A DNA stretch of 64,000 bases from Lacrimispora saccharolytica (GTDB taxonomy: Bacteria > Bacillota > Clostridia > Lachnospirales > Lachnospiraceae): the NCBI GenBank assembly GCA_016899975.1, contig JACJJN010000002.1, forward strand, positions 62,001 through 126,000, in the 5' to 3' direction. Within the stretch, counting starts at the first letter, position 1, and each line of letters begins with the position of its first letter. This document shows, one piece after another, positions 1 to 8,493 of this stretch. The notes under the pieces are model-generated. The model did not search any database and was not told the DNA's origin. It saw only the letters and a program-made list of their open reading frames with translations. Both the position numbers and the translations under genes were made by a program.

Positions 1-224
1 CGATCCAGGAGGAAGATATCAGAAAAGCGGAGCGTTCTCTTGCGGAACAAGGCTATGAAGGAGAAATCTATGGAGAACCGGTGGCGGCATTTATCGGGCG
101 TCTGCTTCAGATGGCGGAAGACCATCTGGAACCAGAGGAAAGAAAGTATCTGCAGCCGTTGTCTGAACTGGTTCAGAGAAAAGAGAGCTTGAAAGAGCAG
201 GAAAGGCAGGAAGTTTGGAAGTAA
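1..224 (+). CDS. C-terminal end of a probable glutamate-cysteine ligase (partial)
   Basis: An open frame enters from the left edge and stops at 222-224, giving about 73 residues. The visible part is a charged helical tail with the segment LLQMAEDHLEPEE followed by KYLQPLSELV. This resembles the end of GCS2-type glutamate-cysteine ligases, where a similar helix precedes a terminal residue cluster. The next gene, 52 bp downstream, is a glutathionylspermidine-synthase-like ATP-grasp protein, which makes a gamma-glutamyl peptide pathway plausible. The catalytic region lies outside the window, so the call rests on the tail and the neighbour only. Confidence 0.45.
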   Translation, partial: IQEEDIRKAERSLAEQGYEGEIYGEPVAAFIGRLLQMAEDHLEPEERKYLQPLSELVQRKESLKEQERQEVWK

Positions 225-261
225 ACTTCCAAATTTACCATGATGACGCAGCAAGTGCGTC
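214..261 (+). other. Two short hairpins in the gap before the ATP-grasp gene
   Basis: TTTGGAAG (214-221) pairs with CTTCCAAA (226-233) across a TAAA loop that contains the stop codon of the upstream gene. A second stem, GACGCA (245-250) with TGCGTC (256-261), follows. Neither has a U tract, so they may be mRNA processing or stability structures rather than a terminator. Confidence 0.4.
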
Positions 262-276
262 AGGAAAGAGGAAAGA

Positions 277-1608
277 ATGAAAATGGATATGAAAGAAATC
301 AGAGAAGCGTATCAGAAGAAAATAGAGGAAAACTATGAGGCAAACAAGGCGTCGGGACTGGCGGTAAAAGATTATCTCGAGCACTCATCGGTGGCATACC
401 ATGGAAGATGTGTCCACACGCTGCATATCCCCAAGATCCTGACGGAGGATGTGGCAGGATATTTTGGCGAGATCGTGGACACCACTTACAGGATCTTTGA
501 AAAGATCATCCATGAATATCTGAGAAATCCGGAATACAGAAAATACTTTCCGTTCTCCAAAGAGCTGGAGGAGCTGATCCTGGTTCCGAATCTGTATGAT
601 TCCGTTCTGCCGATTGCCCGTTTCGATATTTTTTTCAATGAGGAGGACTGGAGTTTCAAGTTCTGTGAGATCAACAGCGACGGAACCAGCGCGATGAATG
701 AAGATTATGTGCTGAATATGGCGCTGGAAAGAAATATCACCCATCAGGAAATGAAAGAAATTTATTCTTTTCGTCAGTATGAACTGTTTGACAGCTGGGT
801 ACAGATGTTTCTCGGTCTGTATGAGACGTACGAAAAGAAAAAGGAACATCCCTATATTGCGATCGTGGATTTCCTGGAGCACTGCTCGATCACAGAGTTT
901 GAGGAATTTCAGAGACGGTTCCAGCGGGCAGGGTATGCATGTGAGATCTGTGAGATTACAGAGATGAAATATGAGAACGGCGTGCTGTACTCACCCACCG
1001 GGCATCCGGTGGACCTGATCTACCGCCGCGCGGTGACCACGGACGTGATGGCAAATTACGAGAAAGTCCAGCCGTTTGTGCAGGCGGTGAAGGATCAGGC
1101 GGTCTGCGTGATGGGATCTTTCTGTACTCAGATCGTGCACAACAAATGGCTGTTCAAGATCCTGCGGGAGGAACCGACCCTGTCTCTTCTTGATGAGAGG
1201 GAACAGAAATTTGTGATGGAGCATATCCCTTACACCAATCTTATGGACAGCCGTTTCTGCAGGGAGGAACATCTGCTGGAAGACAAAGACCGGTGGATCA
1301 TCAAGCCTCTGGATTCCTACGGTTCCCGCGGGGTATACGCCGGGGTGGATTATACCCAGGAGGAATGGGAGGACATTGTAGAGCAGCATTTTAATCAGGG
1401 ATATATTTATCAGGAATACCATCATCCGTACCGTACGAAGAACATTTATTTTCCTGAGGAAAACGCAGCGTTTAAGCCGTATACCAATATGTCCGGGCTG
1501 TTCGTATACAATGGAAAATTTGCAGGCGTATACTCCCGTCTTTCCGATGGAGGCATTATTTCCTCCCAGTATAACGAGAAAGCAGTTGCGACACTGGTTC
1601 TTCAATGA
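277..1608 (+). CDS. Glutathionylspermidine-synthase-like ATP-grasp ligase
   Basis: This 443-residue cytoplasmic protein resembles the circularly permuted ATP-grasp ligases of the glutathionylspermidine synthase family. The segment FKFCEINSDGTSAMNEDY (about 128-145) matches the family's substrate and metal-binding region, and WIIKPLDSYGSRGVYAG (about 348-364) matches the ATP-grasp phosphate-binding region. Family members ligate an amine or amino acid to a peptide carboxylate using ATP. With a likely glutamate-cysteine ligase just upstream it may extend a gamma-glutamyl peptide, but the product is unknown. No signal peptide is present. ATGs at 277, 283 and 289 are all possible; a GAGGAAAG site lies directly upstream. 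Confidence 0.7.
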   Translation: MKMDMKEIREAYQKKIEENYEANKASGLAVKDYLEHSSVAYHGRCVHTLHIPKILTEDVAGYFGEIVDTTYRIFEKIIHEYLRNPEYRKYFPFSKELEELILVPNLYDSVLPIARFDIFFNEEDWSFKFCEINSDGTSAMNEDYVLNMALERNITHQEMKEIYSFRQYELFDSWVQMFLGLYETYEKKKEHPYIAIVDFLEHCSITEFEEFQRRFQRAGYACEICEITEMKYENGVLYSPTGHPVDLIYRRAVTTDVMANYEKVQPFVQAVKDQAVCVMGSFCTQIVHNKWLFKILREEPTLSLLDEREQKFVMEHIPYTNLMDSRFCREEHLLEDKDRWIIKPLDSYGSRGVYAGVDYTQEEWEDIVEQHFNQGYIYQEYHHPYRTKNIYFPEENAAFKPYTNMSGLFVYNGKFAGVYSRLSDGGIISSQYNEKAVATLVLQ

Positions 1609-1673
1609 AAAGAGACAACAGAAAAGATCTGCACTTTCTTGTGATAAAACATTAATTCGGAAAAAGAAAATGA

Positions 1674-1702
1674 TTGACAGATGGAGGAAAAGAAAGTATA
1701 GT
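1674..1702 (+). promoter_or_regulatory. Sigma-A promoter for citrate synthase
   Basis: TTGACA (1674-1679) is followed after 17 bp by TATAGT (1697-1702). It lies 54 bp before the chosen citrate synthase start. The only mismatch to consensus is one base in the -10 box. Confidence 0.75.
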
Positions 1703-1756
1703 TTAAAACTAAAGATAGAGAAAGAAGAACAATCAGAGAAAGGGGCAGAGACAGCG

Positions 1757-3124
1757 ATGGGTGTTAACAGTGAAAATCTGGAGGAGAAAATCAATGAACT
1801 GGCAGAATACAGCAGAAGATCCGGAAAAATTGATTTATCTTTATACACGGAATACGATGTAAAGCGAGGATTGAGGGATTCCAGCGGGCAGGGTGTTCTG
1901 ACCGGACTGACAGAGATTTCCGATGTGCTGGCGTTTGATGTGGATGAAAACGGGGAGAAATTTCCGGTGGACGGAAGCCTGTATTATCAGGGCTATAACG
2001 TGGGAGAACTGATCCAGGGGATCGATTCCAGGAGATTTGGATTTGAGGAAACGATTTATCTGCTGCTGTTCGGCGAACTTCCGACGCAGGCACAGCTGGA
2101 CGACTTCAAGGAAATCCTCAGCTATTACCGGGACCTGCCGGATACGTTTGTGCGTGACGTTGTGATGAAAGCCACCAGCAGAAACATGATGAATACCCTG
2201 CAGAGATGTGTGCTGACCCTGTATTCCTACGATGAGAATCCTGATGATATTTCCATTTCCAATGTACTTCGTCAGTCCCTGAGCCTGATCGCAAAACTTC
2301 CGCTGATCGCGGTGTATGGGTATCACGCTTACCGTCATTATCATGAAAATCAGAACCTGTTTATCCGGAATCCGAAGCCGGAGCTGTCCATGGCGGAGAA
2401 CATTCTGCAGATGCTTCATCCGGATGGAGTTTACACAGAGCTGGAAGCGAAGGTGCTGGATGTGGCGTTGATCCTCCATGCGGATCACGGCGGCGGAAAC
2501 AACTCTACATTTACCAACCATGTGGTTTCTTCTTCCGGTACAGATACCTATTCCGCCATTGCAGCGTCCCTCAGTTCCCTGAAAGGACCGAGACACGGCG
2601 GGGCAAACCTGAAAGTTATTGAAATGTTTGAAAATATCAAGGAGCATGTGCCGGACTGGGAGGACGAGGACGCGCTGCGTGCTTATCTGAAAAGAATCCT
2701 GGACAAGGATGCCTTTGACAACAGCGGCCTGATCTATGGAATGGGCCATGCGGTCTATACATTGTCGGATCCAAGGTGTGTGATCCTGAAGCGGTATGCC
2801 AAGAGGCTCTCAGAAGAAAAACATGAGGAAAAAGAATTTGCCCTGTACGAGCGGGTGGAGCGGATTGCAGGAGAGTGTATCGCAGGGAAGCGCCGGCTGC
2901 TGAAACCGGTCTGCGCAAATGTGGATTTCTACAGCGGCTTTGTCTATACCATGCTGGGACTTCCCAAGGAGCTGTACACACCGATCTTCGCAATTTCCCG
3001 TATTGCCGGATGGTCTGCGCACCGGATCGAAGAACTTGCAAACGACGGCAAGATCATCCGTCCCGCATATAAATATGTAGGACATCATAAAGAATACCGG
3101 GATGTGGAAGAAAGAGAGGAGTAA
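1757..3124 (+). CDS. Citrate synthase family protein
   Basis: The 455-residue product belongs to the citrate/2-methylcitrate synthase family, which condenses acetyl-CoA (or propionyl-CoA) with oxaloacetate. The catalytic elements are visible: HADHGGGN carries the first histidine, GMGHAVYTLSDPR carries the second, and NVDFYSG carries the aspartate. The GPRHGGAN motif binds CoA. ATG 1757 is chosen because it follows an AGGGG site and a consensus promoter; the open frame extends further upstream but overlaps the previous gene. In anaerobes of this type the enzyme usually feeds glutamate synthesis. Alanine replaces the usual arginine after the second catalytic histidine, so the exact substrate is uncertain. 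Confidence 0.9.
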   Translation: MGVNSENLEEKINELAEYSRRSGKIDLSLYTEYDVKRGLRDSSGQGVLTGLTEISDVLAFDVDENGEKFPVDGSLYYQGYNVGELIQGIDSRRFGFEETIYLLLFGELPTQAQLDDFKEILSYYRDLPDTFVRDVVMKATSRNMMNTLQRCVLTLYSYDENPDDISISNVLRQSLSLIAKLPLIAVYGYHAYRHYHENQNLFIRNPKPELSMAENILQMLHPDGVYTELEAKVLDVALILHADHGGGNNSTFTNHVVSSSGTDTYSAIAASLSSLKGPRHGGANLKVIEMFENIKEHVPDWEDEDALRAYLKRILDKDAFDNSGLIYGMGHAVYTLSDPRCVILKRYAKRLSEEKHEEKEFALYERVERIAGECIAGKRRLLKPVCANVDFYSGFVYTMLGLPKELYTPIFAISRIAGWSAHRIEELANDGKIIRPAYKYVGHHKEYRDVEEREE

Positions 3125-3136
3125 CAAGGATCGGAA

Positions 3137-4483
3137 ATGTCAAAAAATAAAAAGAAAAAGCTGGGGAAGGAACTGATCGCTGTCGTCTGCGTACTGGCAG
3201 TCCTGGCTGGAGGCGTCTGGTATCTCAGAACACAGCAGAACCATTCGGACACACAGAATACGGAGGGAACGTCCGGGGAAAACGCTGCTGCCGGGGCGGA
3301 AGAGGGGGTTGCGTCAGGCAGTACATCAGGAACGGCAGAGCGTGCGTCTGTGGAGGATACAGAAGATTCTTCCGCAGTGGAAAATCAGGAGGAACAGGTG
3401 TCGGAGACACCTGCGGTGACTGCTGCACCGACGGATACGCCGACACCGGAACCGACCCTGTCGCCGGAGGAAAAACTTGCCGGGGATTACCGGGAGGTCG
3501 GCTGGGCGCAGGTGATCGGAGAGCAGATCCTTGTCTGCCAGATGGACGCCATTGAAGTGAGAGATTCAGCCAATCAGATCGTAAAGAATTATACGGACCT
3601 TGGACAGTTGAGCCTGGGAGGCGATTCTGTCTATACCAATGGCTATACGGTGTACTATGCGTCCGTTTCGGATACGGGAAGCAGGAGTATCTGGCAGCTG
3701 GATCTGGAAACCGGAGAGAAAAAAGAAATGGCTGCGCTGGAAAACAGCAGTGTGTTCGCCGGCGCCAACCGGGAGTACCTCTACTATATTGTTTCCGGGG
3801 CAGATGATTTTGAAAATACACTGAAAGCATATCGGATCAGCGATGGAACGGTGCTGGACATTGCCCAGAATGTGGATGAAGTAACCGTATTGTCGGATGC
3901 GGTGATAACGATGGGGCTGCGCTTTGACGTATCTCCTGTGGCTCTGAAAGTATGCAGCCCGGATGGAAGCAATCCGGTCACGATCGGCGAGTATGTCAAT
4001 TCCTACCTTGTGTCAGAGGGCAGGATTTATTACCTGGATTATGGCAGTGAAGCAGGATATATCCCTGTGGATCTGAAATCCTGCAGCCGGAACGGGCAGG
4101 AGGTACAGGTGCTTGCGGAAGATCTGAATACGCTGTCCTTTTCCATGGCAGGGGAGAATACGATCTTTTTCGCTTCTGTCAGCGAAGGAGCCGATACGGC
4201 GGATTCCGGCTACCTATTCTATAACTGGCAGACCGGTGAGCAGAAAAAAGCTGCTGAAAGCGGAACCTATCTGGGCTTCCTGGGCAGTGACGGGCAGAAA
4301 GCTTATCTGGAGCGGGAGGAGCAGGTGGCAGTCTACGATATGGCAGCCGGACAGTTTCAGGAAGGCGCTTTTGCGCTGCCGGAAGGATGCTATCCTGTGG
4401 AGGGACTGTTTCTGAACGGGGAATTCTGGGTGGTGCAGAGTTCTTCTGACAACCGGATTGATCTGACGCCTCTTGGAGGTTGA
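3137..4483 (+). CDS. Membrane-anchored extracytoplasmic protein, DUF5050-like
   Basis: A lysine-rich start (KNKKKK) precedes one transmembrane segment (about residues 11-27), so the 448-residue protein should be anchored with its bulk outside the cell. Residues about 35-115 are a Ser/Glu/Thr/Pro-rich linker, ending in TDTPTPEPTLSPEEK, typical of cell-wall-spanning spacers. The rest shows repeated short beta-strand units (for example GDSVYTNGYTVYYASV and GRIYYLDYGS), which suggests a DUF5050-like propeller. It follows citrate synthase by 12 bp and is probably co-transcribed. No enzymatic motif is seen and the function is unknown. Confidence 0.6.
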   Translation: MSKNKKKKLGKELIAVVCVLAVLAGGVWYLRTQQNHSDTQNTEGTSGENAAAGAEEGVASGSTSGTAERASVEDTEDSSAVENQEEQVSETPAVTAAPTDTPTPEPTLSPEEKLAGDYREVGWAQVIGEQILVCQMDAIEVRDSANQIVKNYTDLGQLSLGGDSVYTNGYTVYYASVSDTGSRSIWQLDLETGEKKEMAALENSSVFAGANREYLYYIVSGADDFENTLKAYRISDGTVLDIAQNVDEVTVLSDAVITMGLRFDVSPVALKVCSPDGSNPVTIGEYVNSYLVSEGRIYYLDYGSEAGYIPVDLKSCSRNGQEVQVLAEDLNTLSFSMAGENTIFFASVSEGADTADSGYLFYNWQTGEQKKAAESGTYLGFLGSDGQKAYLEREEQVAVYDMAAGQFQEGAFALPEGCYPVEGLFLNGEFWVVQSSSDNRIDLTPLGG

Positions 4484-4506
4484 TAAAAATTACATAAGCA
4501 ACATTT

Positions 4507-4549
4507 AAAAATGCTGCAGAACCATAAAGACAGGATCTGCAGCATTTTT
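4507..4549. terminator. Bidirectional intrinsic terminator
   Basis: AAAAATGCTGCAGA (4507-4520) pairs perfectly with TCTGCAGCATTTTT (4536-4549). The A and T tracts flank the stem on both sides, and it sits between convergent genes, so it can stop transcription in both directions. Confidence 0.85.
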
Positions 4550-4563
4550 CTGTCGATGATTGT

Positions 4564-5367
4564 TCAGTGCCTTTTCAGGTATTGCTTTTCCAGAAGATTC
4601 ACAGCGGCATAGAGCAATGTGGCGATGATGCAGAGTACGATGATGCACATAATGACCATATTCAGCTGGAACACCTGGCTGCCGTAAATGATCAAATAAC
4701 CAAGTCCGCTTCTGGCGCCGATAAATTCACCGATCACGACGCCTACCAGGCACAGCCCGATATTGACTTTAAACGTACTGAGCAGGAAAGGCACGGAAGA
4801 CGGCAGGATCACCTTGAACAGAGTATCCTTTTTCGTCCCTCCCAGAGTATAGATCAGCTTGATGGCATCGGGATCCACTTCCTTGAAGCCGCTGTACAGG
4901 TTGATGATGGAACCGAAGATCGCCACAGACATTCCGGCAACGACAATGGTGCGCATATTGGCGCCCAGCCAGACGATCAGAAGCGGTGCCATTGCAGATT
5001 TCGGCAGGCTGTTCAGCACGACGAGATATGGCTCCATAATGGCGGAAAAACGGGGGCAGAGCCACAGGATTACGGCGATTCCGATTCCAAGCAGGATCAC
5101 AAGGAAAAAGCTGATGAGTGTCTCGGCGAGGGTAATCCCGATATGTCCGAAAAGTCCCTGGCCGCGGCACATGGTCCAGAAGGTTTCCACTACGCGGGAA
5201 GGACTGGAAAAGATGAAGGAATCGATCCATCCAAAGGCGGCAGCCGCCTCCCAGAGGATCAGAAAGGCGGCAAGCAGAAAAATCTGGGCGACATGAATCT
5301 GTATTTTTCTTTGCCGCTGTTTTTTGAGAAAGCGTTCCTGTGCGGTCAGCGGTTGGTCAGTTTTCAT
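4564..5367 (-). CDS. ABC transporter permease, NitT/TauT (SsuC) type
   Basis: This 267-residue membrane protein has about six hydrophobic segments and the cytoplasmic loop that contacts the ATPase (EVDPDAIKLIYTLGGTKKDTLFKVILPSS region, about 165-193). The length and loop match SsuC/TauC-type permeases for sulfonates, nitrate, or thiamine or riboflavin precursors. It overlaps the ATPase gene by 11 bp and is translated after it. The substrate cannot be read from the permease, and no binding protein is adjacent. Confidence 0.85.
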   Translation of the reverse strand: MKTDQPLTAQERFLKKQRQRKIQIHVAQIFLLAAFLILWEAAAAFGWIDSFIFSSPSRVVETFWTMCRGQGLFGHIGITLAETLISFFLVILLGIGIAVILWLCPRFSAIMEPYLVVLNSLPKSAMAPLLIVWLGANMRTIVVAGMSVAIFGSIINLYSGFKEVDPDAIKLIYTLGGTKKDTLFKVILPSSVPFLLSTFKVNIGLCLVGVVIGEFIGARSGLGYLIIYGSQVFQLNMVIMCIIVLCIIATLLYAAVNLLEKQYLKRH

Positions 5368-6127
5368 TCTTATTCAGCTCCTTCCAGATTTGATTGAAAT
5401 AATTTTTGAATTCCGGCGCGCTGCGGCATGCCATTGGTGATCGCTGCTCCATCTGGAAACTCAGAGGGATCTCCGCCTGGATACGGGCGGGCCGTTTTGT
5501 GAGGACGAGCACGCGGTCTGCCATACTGATCGCCTCCGAGATATCGTGGGTGACCAGCAGCGCGGTCTTTCCTTCCCGGCGGATGATCTTTCCGATATCA
5601 TCGCTGACCAGAAGCCGGGTCTGGTAATCCAGGGCGGAGAACGGTTCGTCCAGCAGGACGAGGGCAGGTTCCATGACAAGGGTGCGGATCAAAGCGGCTC
5701 TCTGGCGCATTCCTCCGGACAGCTGGGAAGGACGGGCATCCCGGAAGCCGTCCAGTCCGTAGATACGCATCATTTCTTCAGCTTTTTCTTTCTTTTCTCT
5801 TGTCACTGCATGCTGGATCTCAAGACCCAGCAGGATGTTGCTGTAAACGGTGCGCCATTCAAACAGATGGTCCCGCTGGAGCATATAGCCGATATTTACC
5901 AGAGAATGGGAGAGGGGCTCCCCTTTCAGCAGGATCTCTCCCTGTTCTGGCTGAAGCAGCCCGGAGATCAGGTTCAGGATCGTACTTTTTCCGCATCCGC
6001 TGGGACCGACCAGGGCGACAAACTCGCCTTCCTCAATGGAAAAGCTGATATCGGACAGAGCGGGGGTTTCACCTTCCAATGTATGATAAGACAGAGAAAT
6101 ATTTTTCAATTCCAGTAAACGCTGCAT
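5357..6127 (-). CDS. ABC transporter ATP-binding protein, NitT/TauT (SsuB) type
   Basis: The 256-residue ATPase has Walker A GPSGCGKST (about 41-49), signature LSGGMRQR (about 140), Walker B VLLDEPFSALD (about 158-168) and the switch histidine in LLVTHDISEA. The order and length fit the SsuB/TauB group, which energises import of nitrate, sulfonates, taurine or pyrimidine precursors. It is the first gene of a two-gene minus-strand operon with the permease. The usual binding protein is missing on both sides: the upstream neighbour is the divergent queH gene and the downstream one is convergent. Confidence 0.9.
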   Translation of the reverse strand: MQRLLELKNISLSYHTLEGETPALSDISFSIEEGEFVALVGPSGCGKSTILNLISGLLQPEQGEILLKGEPLSHSLVNIGYMLQRDHLFEWRTVYSNILLGLEIQHAVTREKKEKAEEMMRIYGLDGFRDARPSQLSGGMRQRAALIRTLVMEPALVLLDEPFSALDYQTRLLVSDDIGKIIRREGKTALLVTHDISEAISMADRVLVLTKRPARIQAEIPLSFQMEQRSPMACRSAPEFKNYFNQIWKELNKNEN

Positions 6128-6264
6128 AGGTATCTCCTTTCGGATCGTTTTGGTCCTGCATTTCCTGTTTTGAAGATAGCAGGAAAGGGTGAAAGAAACG
6201 GCAGTTCCTTATGGAATATTATATGTGGGAAAAAAACTCCCGTTACAGATGATAAAAAACATGT

Positions 6265-6294
6265 TTGACTTTGGGCGGGTGCACGAGGTAAAAT
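6265..6294 (+). promoter_or_regulatory. Candidate promoter for queH-argH
   Basis: TTGACT (6265-6270) and TAAAAT (6289-6294) are separated by 18 bp, 34 bp upstream of the queH start. On the opposite strand a TATAAT lies at 6223-6218 and may serve the divergent ABC operon, although no good -35 box accompanies it. Confidence 0.5.
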
Positions 6295-6328
6295 AAAGAT
6301 ACTGTCAAAATTCCGGAGGTGAGTGAGG

Positions 6329-7000
6329 ATGGCGAATAAGAGAAATTATCAGAAAGAGTTGGATGGCGTGATCGAAAGCCTGAACGGAAAGGTTCCGACG
6401 CTTTTGCTGCACAGCTGCTGTGCGCCATGCAGCAGCTACGTGCTGGAATATCTTTCCCAATATTTTCAGATCACCGTTTTCTATTATAATCCCAATATCT
6501 ATCCTCCCGAGGAGTATGACAAGCGAGTGCTGGAGCAGAAGGAACTGATCCGGAAGATGGAAGTGCTCCATCCGGTGTCATTTCTGGAGGGCGCTTACGA
6601 CACTGAACGCTTTTACCAGATGGCGCGCGGGATGGAGGATCTGCCGGAAGGACAGGAGAGATGCTTTGGGTGTTATGAACTCCGTCTGCGGGAGGCTGCG
6701 GAAGTGGCAAGGCAGAGGAAAGCGGATTATTTTACGACGACCCTTTCCATCAGCCCGATGAAGAATGCGGAAAAGCTCAATGAGATCGGCGAAAGGATCG
6801 CCAGGGAATATGGCATCCGCTATCTCACTTCGGATTTTAAAAAGAGGAACGGCTACCGGCGTTCCGTGGAACTGTCCGGCGAGTATGGTCTGTACCGCCA
6901 GGATTACTGCGGCTGTGTGTTCTCCAAGCGGGAGAGGGAGCAGAAAAAAGGAACCATTTTGCAGGATGGGAAAGACGACAACAGAGGAAAGAGAGGATAA
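6329..7000 (+). CDS. queH: Epoxyqueuosine reductase QueH
   Basis: The 223-residue protein shows the QueH (former DUF208) pattern. A vicinal pair occurs in LLHSCCAPCSS near the N-terminus, CFGCYELRL lies in the middle, and DYCGCVFS near the C-terminus. These cysteines bind the iron-sulfur and iron centres that reduce epoxyqueuosine to queuosine in tRNA. ATG 6329 is preferred over the in-frame GTG at 6323 because GGAGGT ends 8 bases before the ATG but only 2 before the GTG. The argH gene follows 4 bp later, so the two are probably one transcript although their functions are unrelated. Confidence 0.9.
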   Translation: MANKRNYQKELDGVIESLNGKVPTLLLHSCCAPCSSYVLEYLSQYFQITVFYYNPNIYPPEEYDKRVLEQKELIRKMEVLHPVSFLEGAYDTERFYQMARGMEDLPEGQERCFGCYELRLREAAEVARQRKADYFTTTLSISPMKNAEKLNEIGERIAREYGIRYLTSDFKKRNGYRRSVELSGEYGLYRQDYCGCVFSKREREQKKGTILQDGKDDNRGKRG

Positions 7001-7004
7001 GTAT

Positions 7005-8390
7005 ATGGCACAATTATGGGGCGGCCGTTTCACCAAGGAGACGGATCAGTTAGTGTATCGTTTCAACGCGTCCATCGGATTTGACCAGAAATTTTACCGG
7101 CAGGATATCCAGGGCAGCATGGCACATGTCCGCATGCTTGCCAAGCAGGGGATTCTGACGGAAGAGGAGAAAGAGCAGATCCTGAAAGGGCTGGAAAGCA
7201 TCCTGGAGGACGTGGAAAACCATCGCCTGGAGATCACCGAAGAGTACGAGGATATCCACAGTTTTGTGGAAGCGAATCTGATCCAGCGGATTGGGGACGC
7301 CGGCAAAAAGCTGCACACCGGAAGGAGCCGGAACGACCAGGTGGCGCTGGATATGAAACTTTATGTGCGGGATGAAGTCCGGGAGATGGACCGGCTGGTA
7401 CTGGATCTTCTGAAGGCGCTTCAGAAGATCATGGAGGAAAACCTCCATACTTATATGCCGGGATTCACCCATCTCCAGAAGGCACAGCCGATCACGCTGG
7501 CACATCATATGGGAGCATATTTTGAGATGTTCCGCCGTGACAGAGGGCGCCTGCATGACATTTATCAGAGAATGAATTACTGTCCGCTGGGTTCCGGCGC
7601 GCTGGCAGGCACCACTTATCCGCTGGACCGGGAGTACACGGCTTCTCTGCTGGAGTTTGAGGGAGCTACCAGAAACAGCATGGATTCCGTAGCGGACAGA
7701 GACTATGTCATTGAGCTGCTCAGCGCCATGTCTACAATCATGATGCATCTGAGCCGTTTCTGTGAGGAGATCATTATCTGGAACACCAATGAATATCAGT
7801 TTGTGGAAATCGACGATGCATACAGCACCGGAAGCAGCATTATGCCTCAGAAGAAAAATCCGGATATCGCCGAACTGGTGAGAGGGAAGACCGGACGTGT
7901 TTACGGGGCGCTGGTTTCCATCCTGACCACCATGAAGGGGCTGCCGCTGGCTTACAACAAAGATATGCAGGAGGACAAGGAGCTGACCTTCGATGCCATC
8001 GATACGGTCAAGGGCTGCCTTGCGCTGTTTACCGGCATGATTTCCACCATGCGTTTCCGGAAAGACCGGATGGAAGCCAGTGCGAAGAATGGATTTACCA
8101 ACGCGACGGACGCGGCGGATTATCTGGTCGGAAAAGGTGTACCGTTCCGTGACGCTCACGGGATCGTCGGACGTCTGGTCCTTTACTGTCTGGAAAAAGA
8201 CATTGCCCTGGACGACATGACTCTGGAAGAATACAAGGCAATCAGCCCGGTATTCGAGGAGGATATCTATGAGGCGATCAGCATGAAAAACTGTGTGGAG
8301 AAACGCAATACCATCGGAGCGCCGGGAGCGGAAGCGATGCAGCGGGTTCTGGAGGAAAACCGCAGATATCTGGAACAGGAAAATTTTTAA
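7005..8390 (+). CDS. argH: Argininosuccinate lyase
   Basis: The 461-residue protein starts AQLWGGRF, as is typical for ArgH, and carries the fumarase/aspartase superfamily signature GSSIMPQKKNP (about 279-289) with the catalytic serine. HTGRSRNDQV (about 105) contributes to substrate binding. It cleaves argininosuccinate to arginine and fumarate, the last step of arginine synthesis. The start follows a GAGAGGA site in the end of queH. No argG is in the window, so the rest of the pathway lies elsewhere. Length and motifs are normal. Confidence 0.97.
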   Translation: MAQLWGGRFTKETDQLVYRFNASIGFDQKFYRQDIQGSMAHVRMLAKQGILTEEEKEQILKGLESILEDVENHRLEITEEYEDIHSFVEANLIQRIGDAGKKLHTGRSRNDQVALDMKLYVRDEVREMDRLVLDLLKALQKIMEENLHTYMPGFTHLQKAQPITLAHHMGAYFEMFRRDRGRLHDIYQRMNYCPLGSGALAGTTYPLDREYTASLLEFEGATRNSMDSVADRDYVIELLSAMSTIMMHLSRFCEEIIIWNTNEYQFVEIDDAYSTGSSIMPQKKNPDIAELVRGKTGRVYGALVSILTTMKGLPLAYNKDMQEDKELTFDAIDTVKGCLALFTGMISTMRFRKDRMEASAKNGFTNATDAADYLVGKGVPFRDAHGIVGRLVLYCLEKDIALDDMTLEEYKAISPVFEEDIYEAISMKNCVEKRNTIGAPGAEAMQRVLEENRRYLEQENF

Positions 8391-8399
8391 AGAAAAGTC

Positions 8400-8428
8400 T
8401 TGCAATTTTGTATAAAATCGTTTAGTAT
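8400..8428 (+). promoter_or_regulatory. Candidate promoter for asd
   Basis: TTGCAA (8400-8405) and TAGTAT (8423-8428) are separated by 17 bp, directly after the argH stop. They leave an untranslated leader of about 58 bases before asd. No riboswitch fold was recognised in that leader. Confidence 0.5.
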
Positions 8429-8493
8429 TACATGAGACGCACAAATGTACGCCATAGAAAAACAAATCTGCAGTGCAATGAGGAGAGAGAAAC

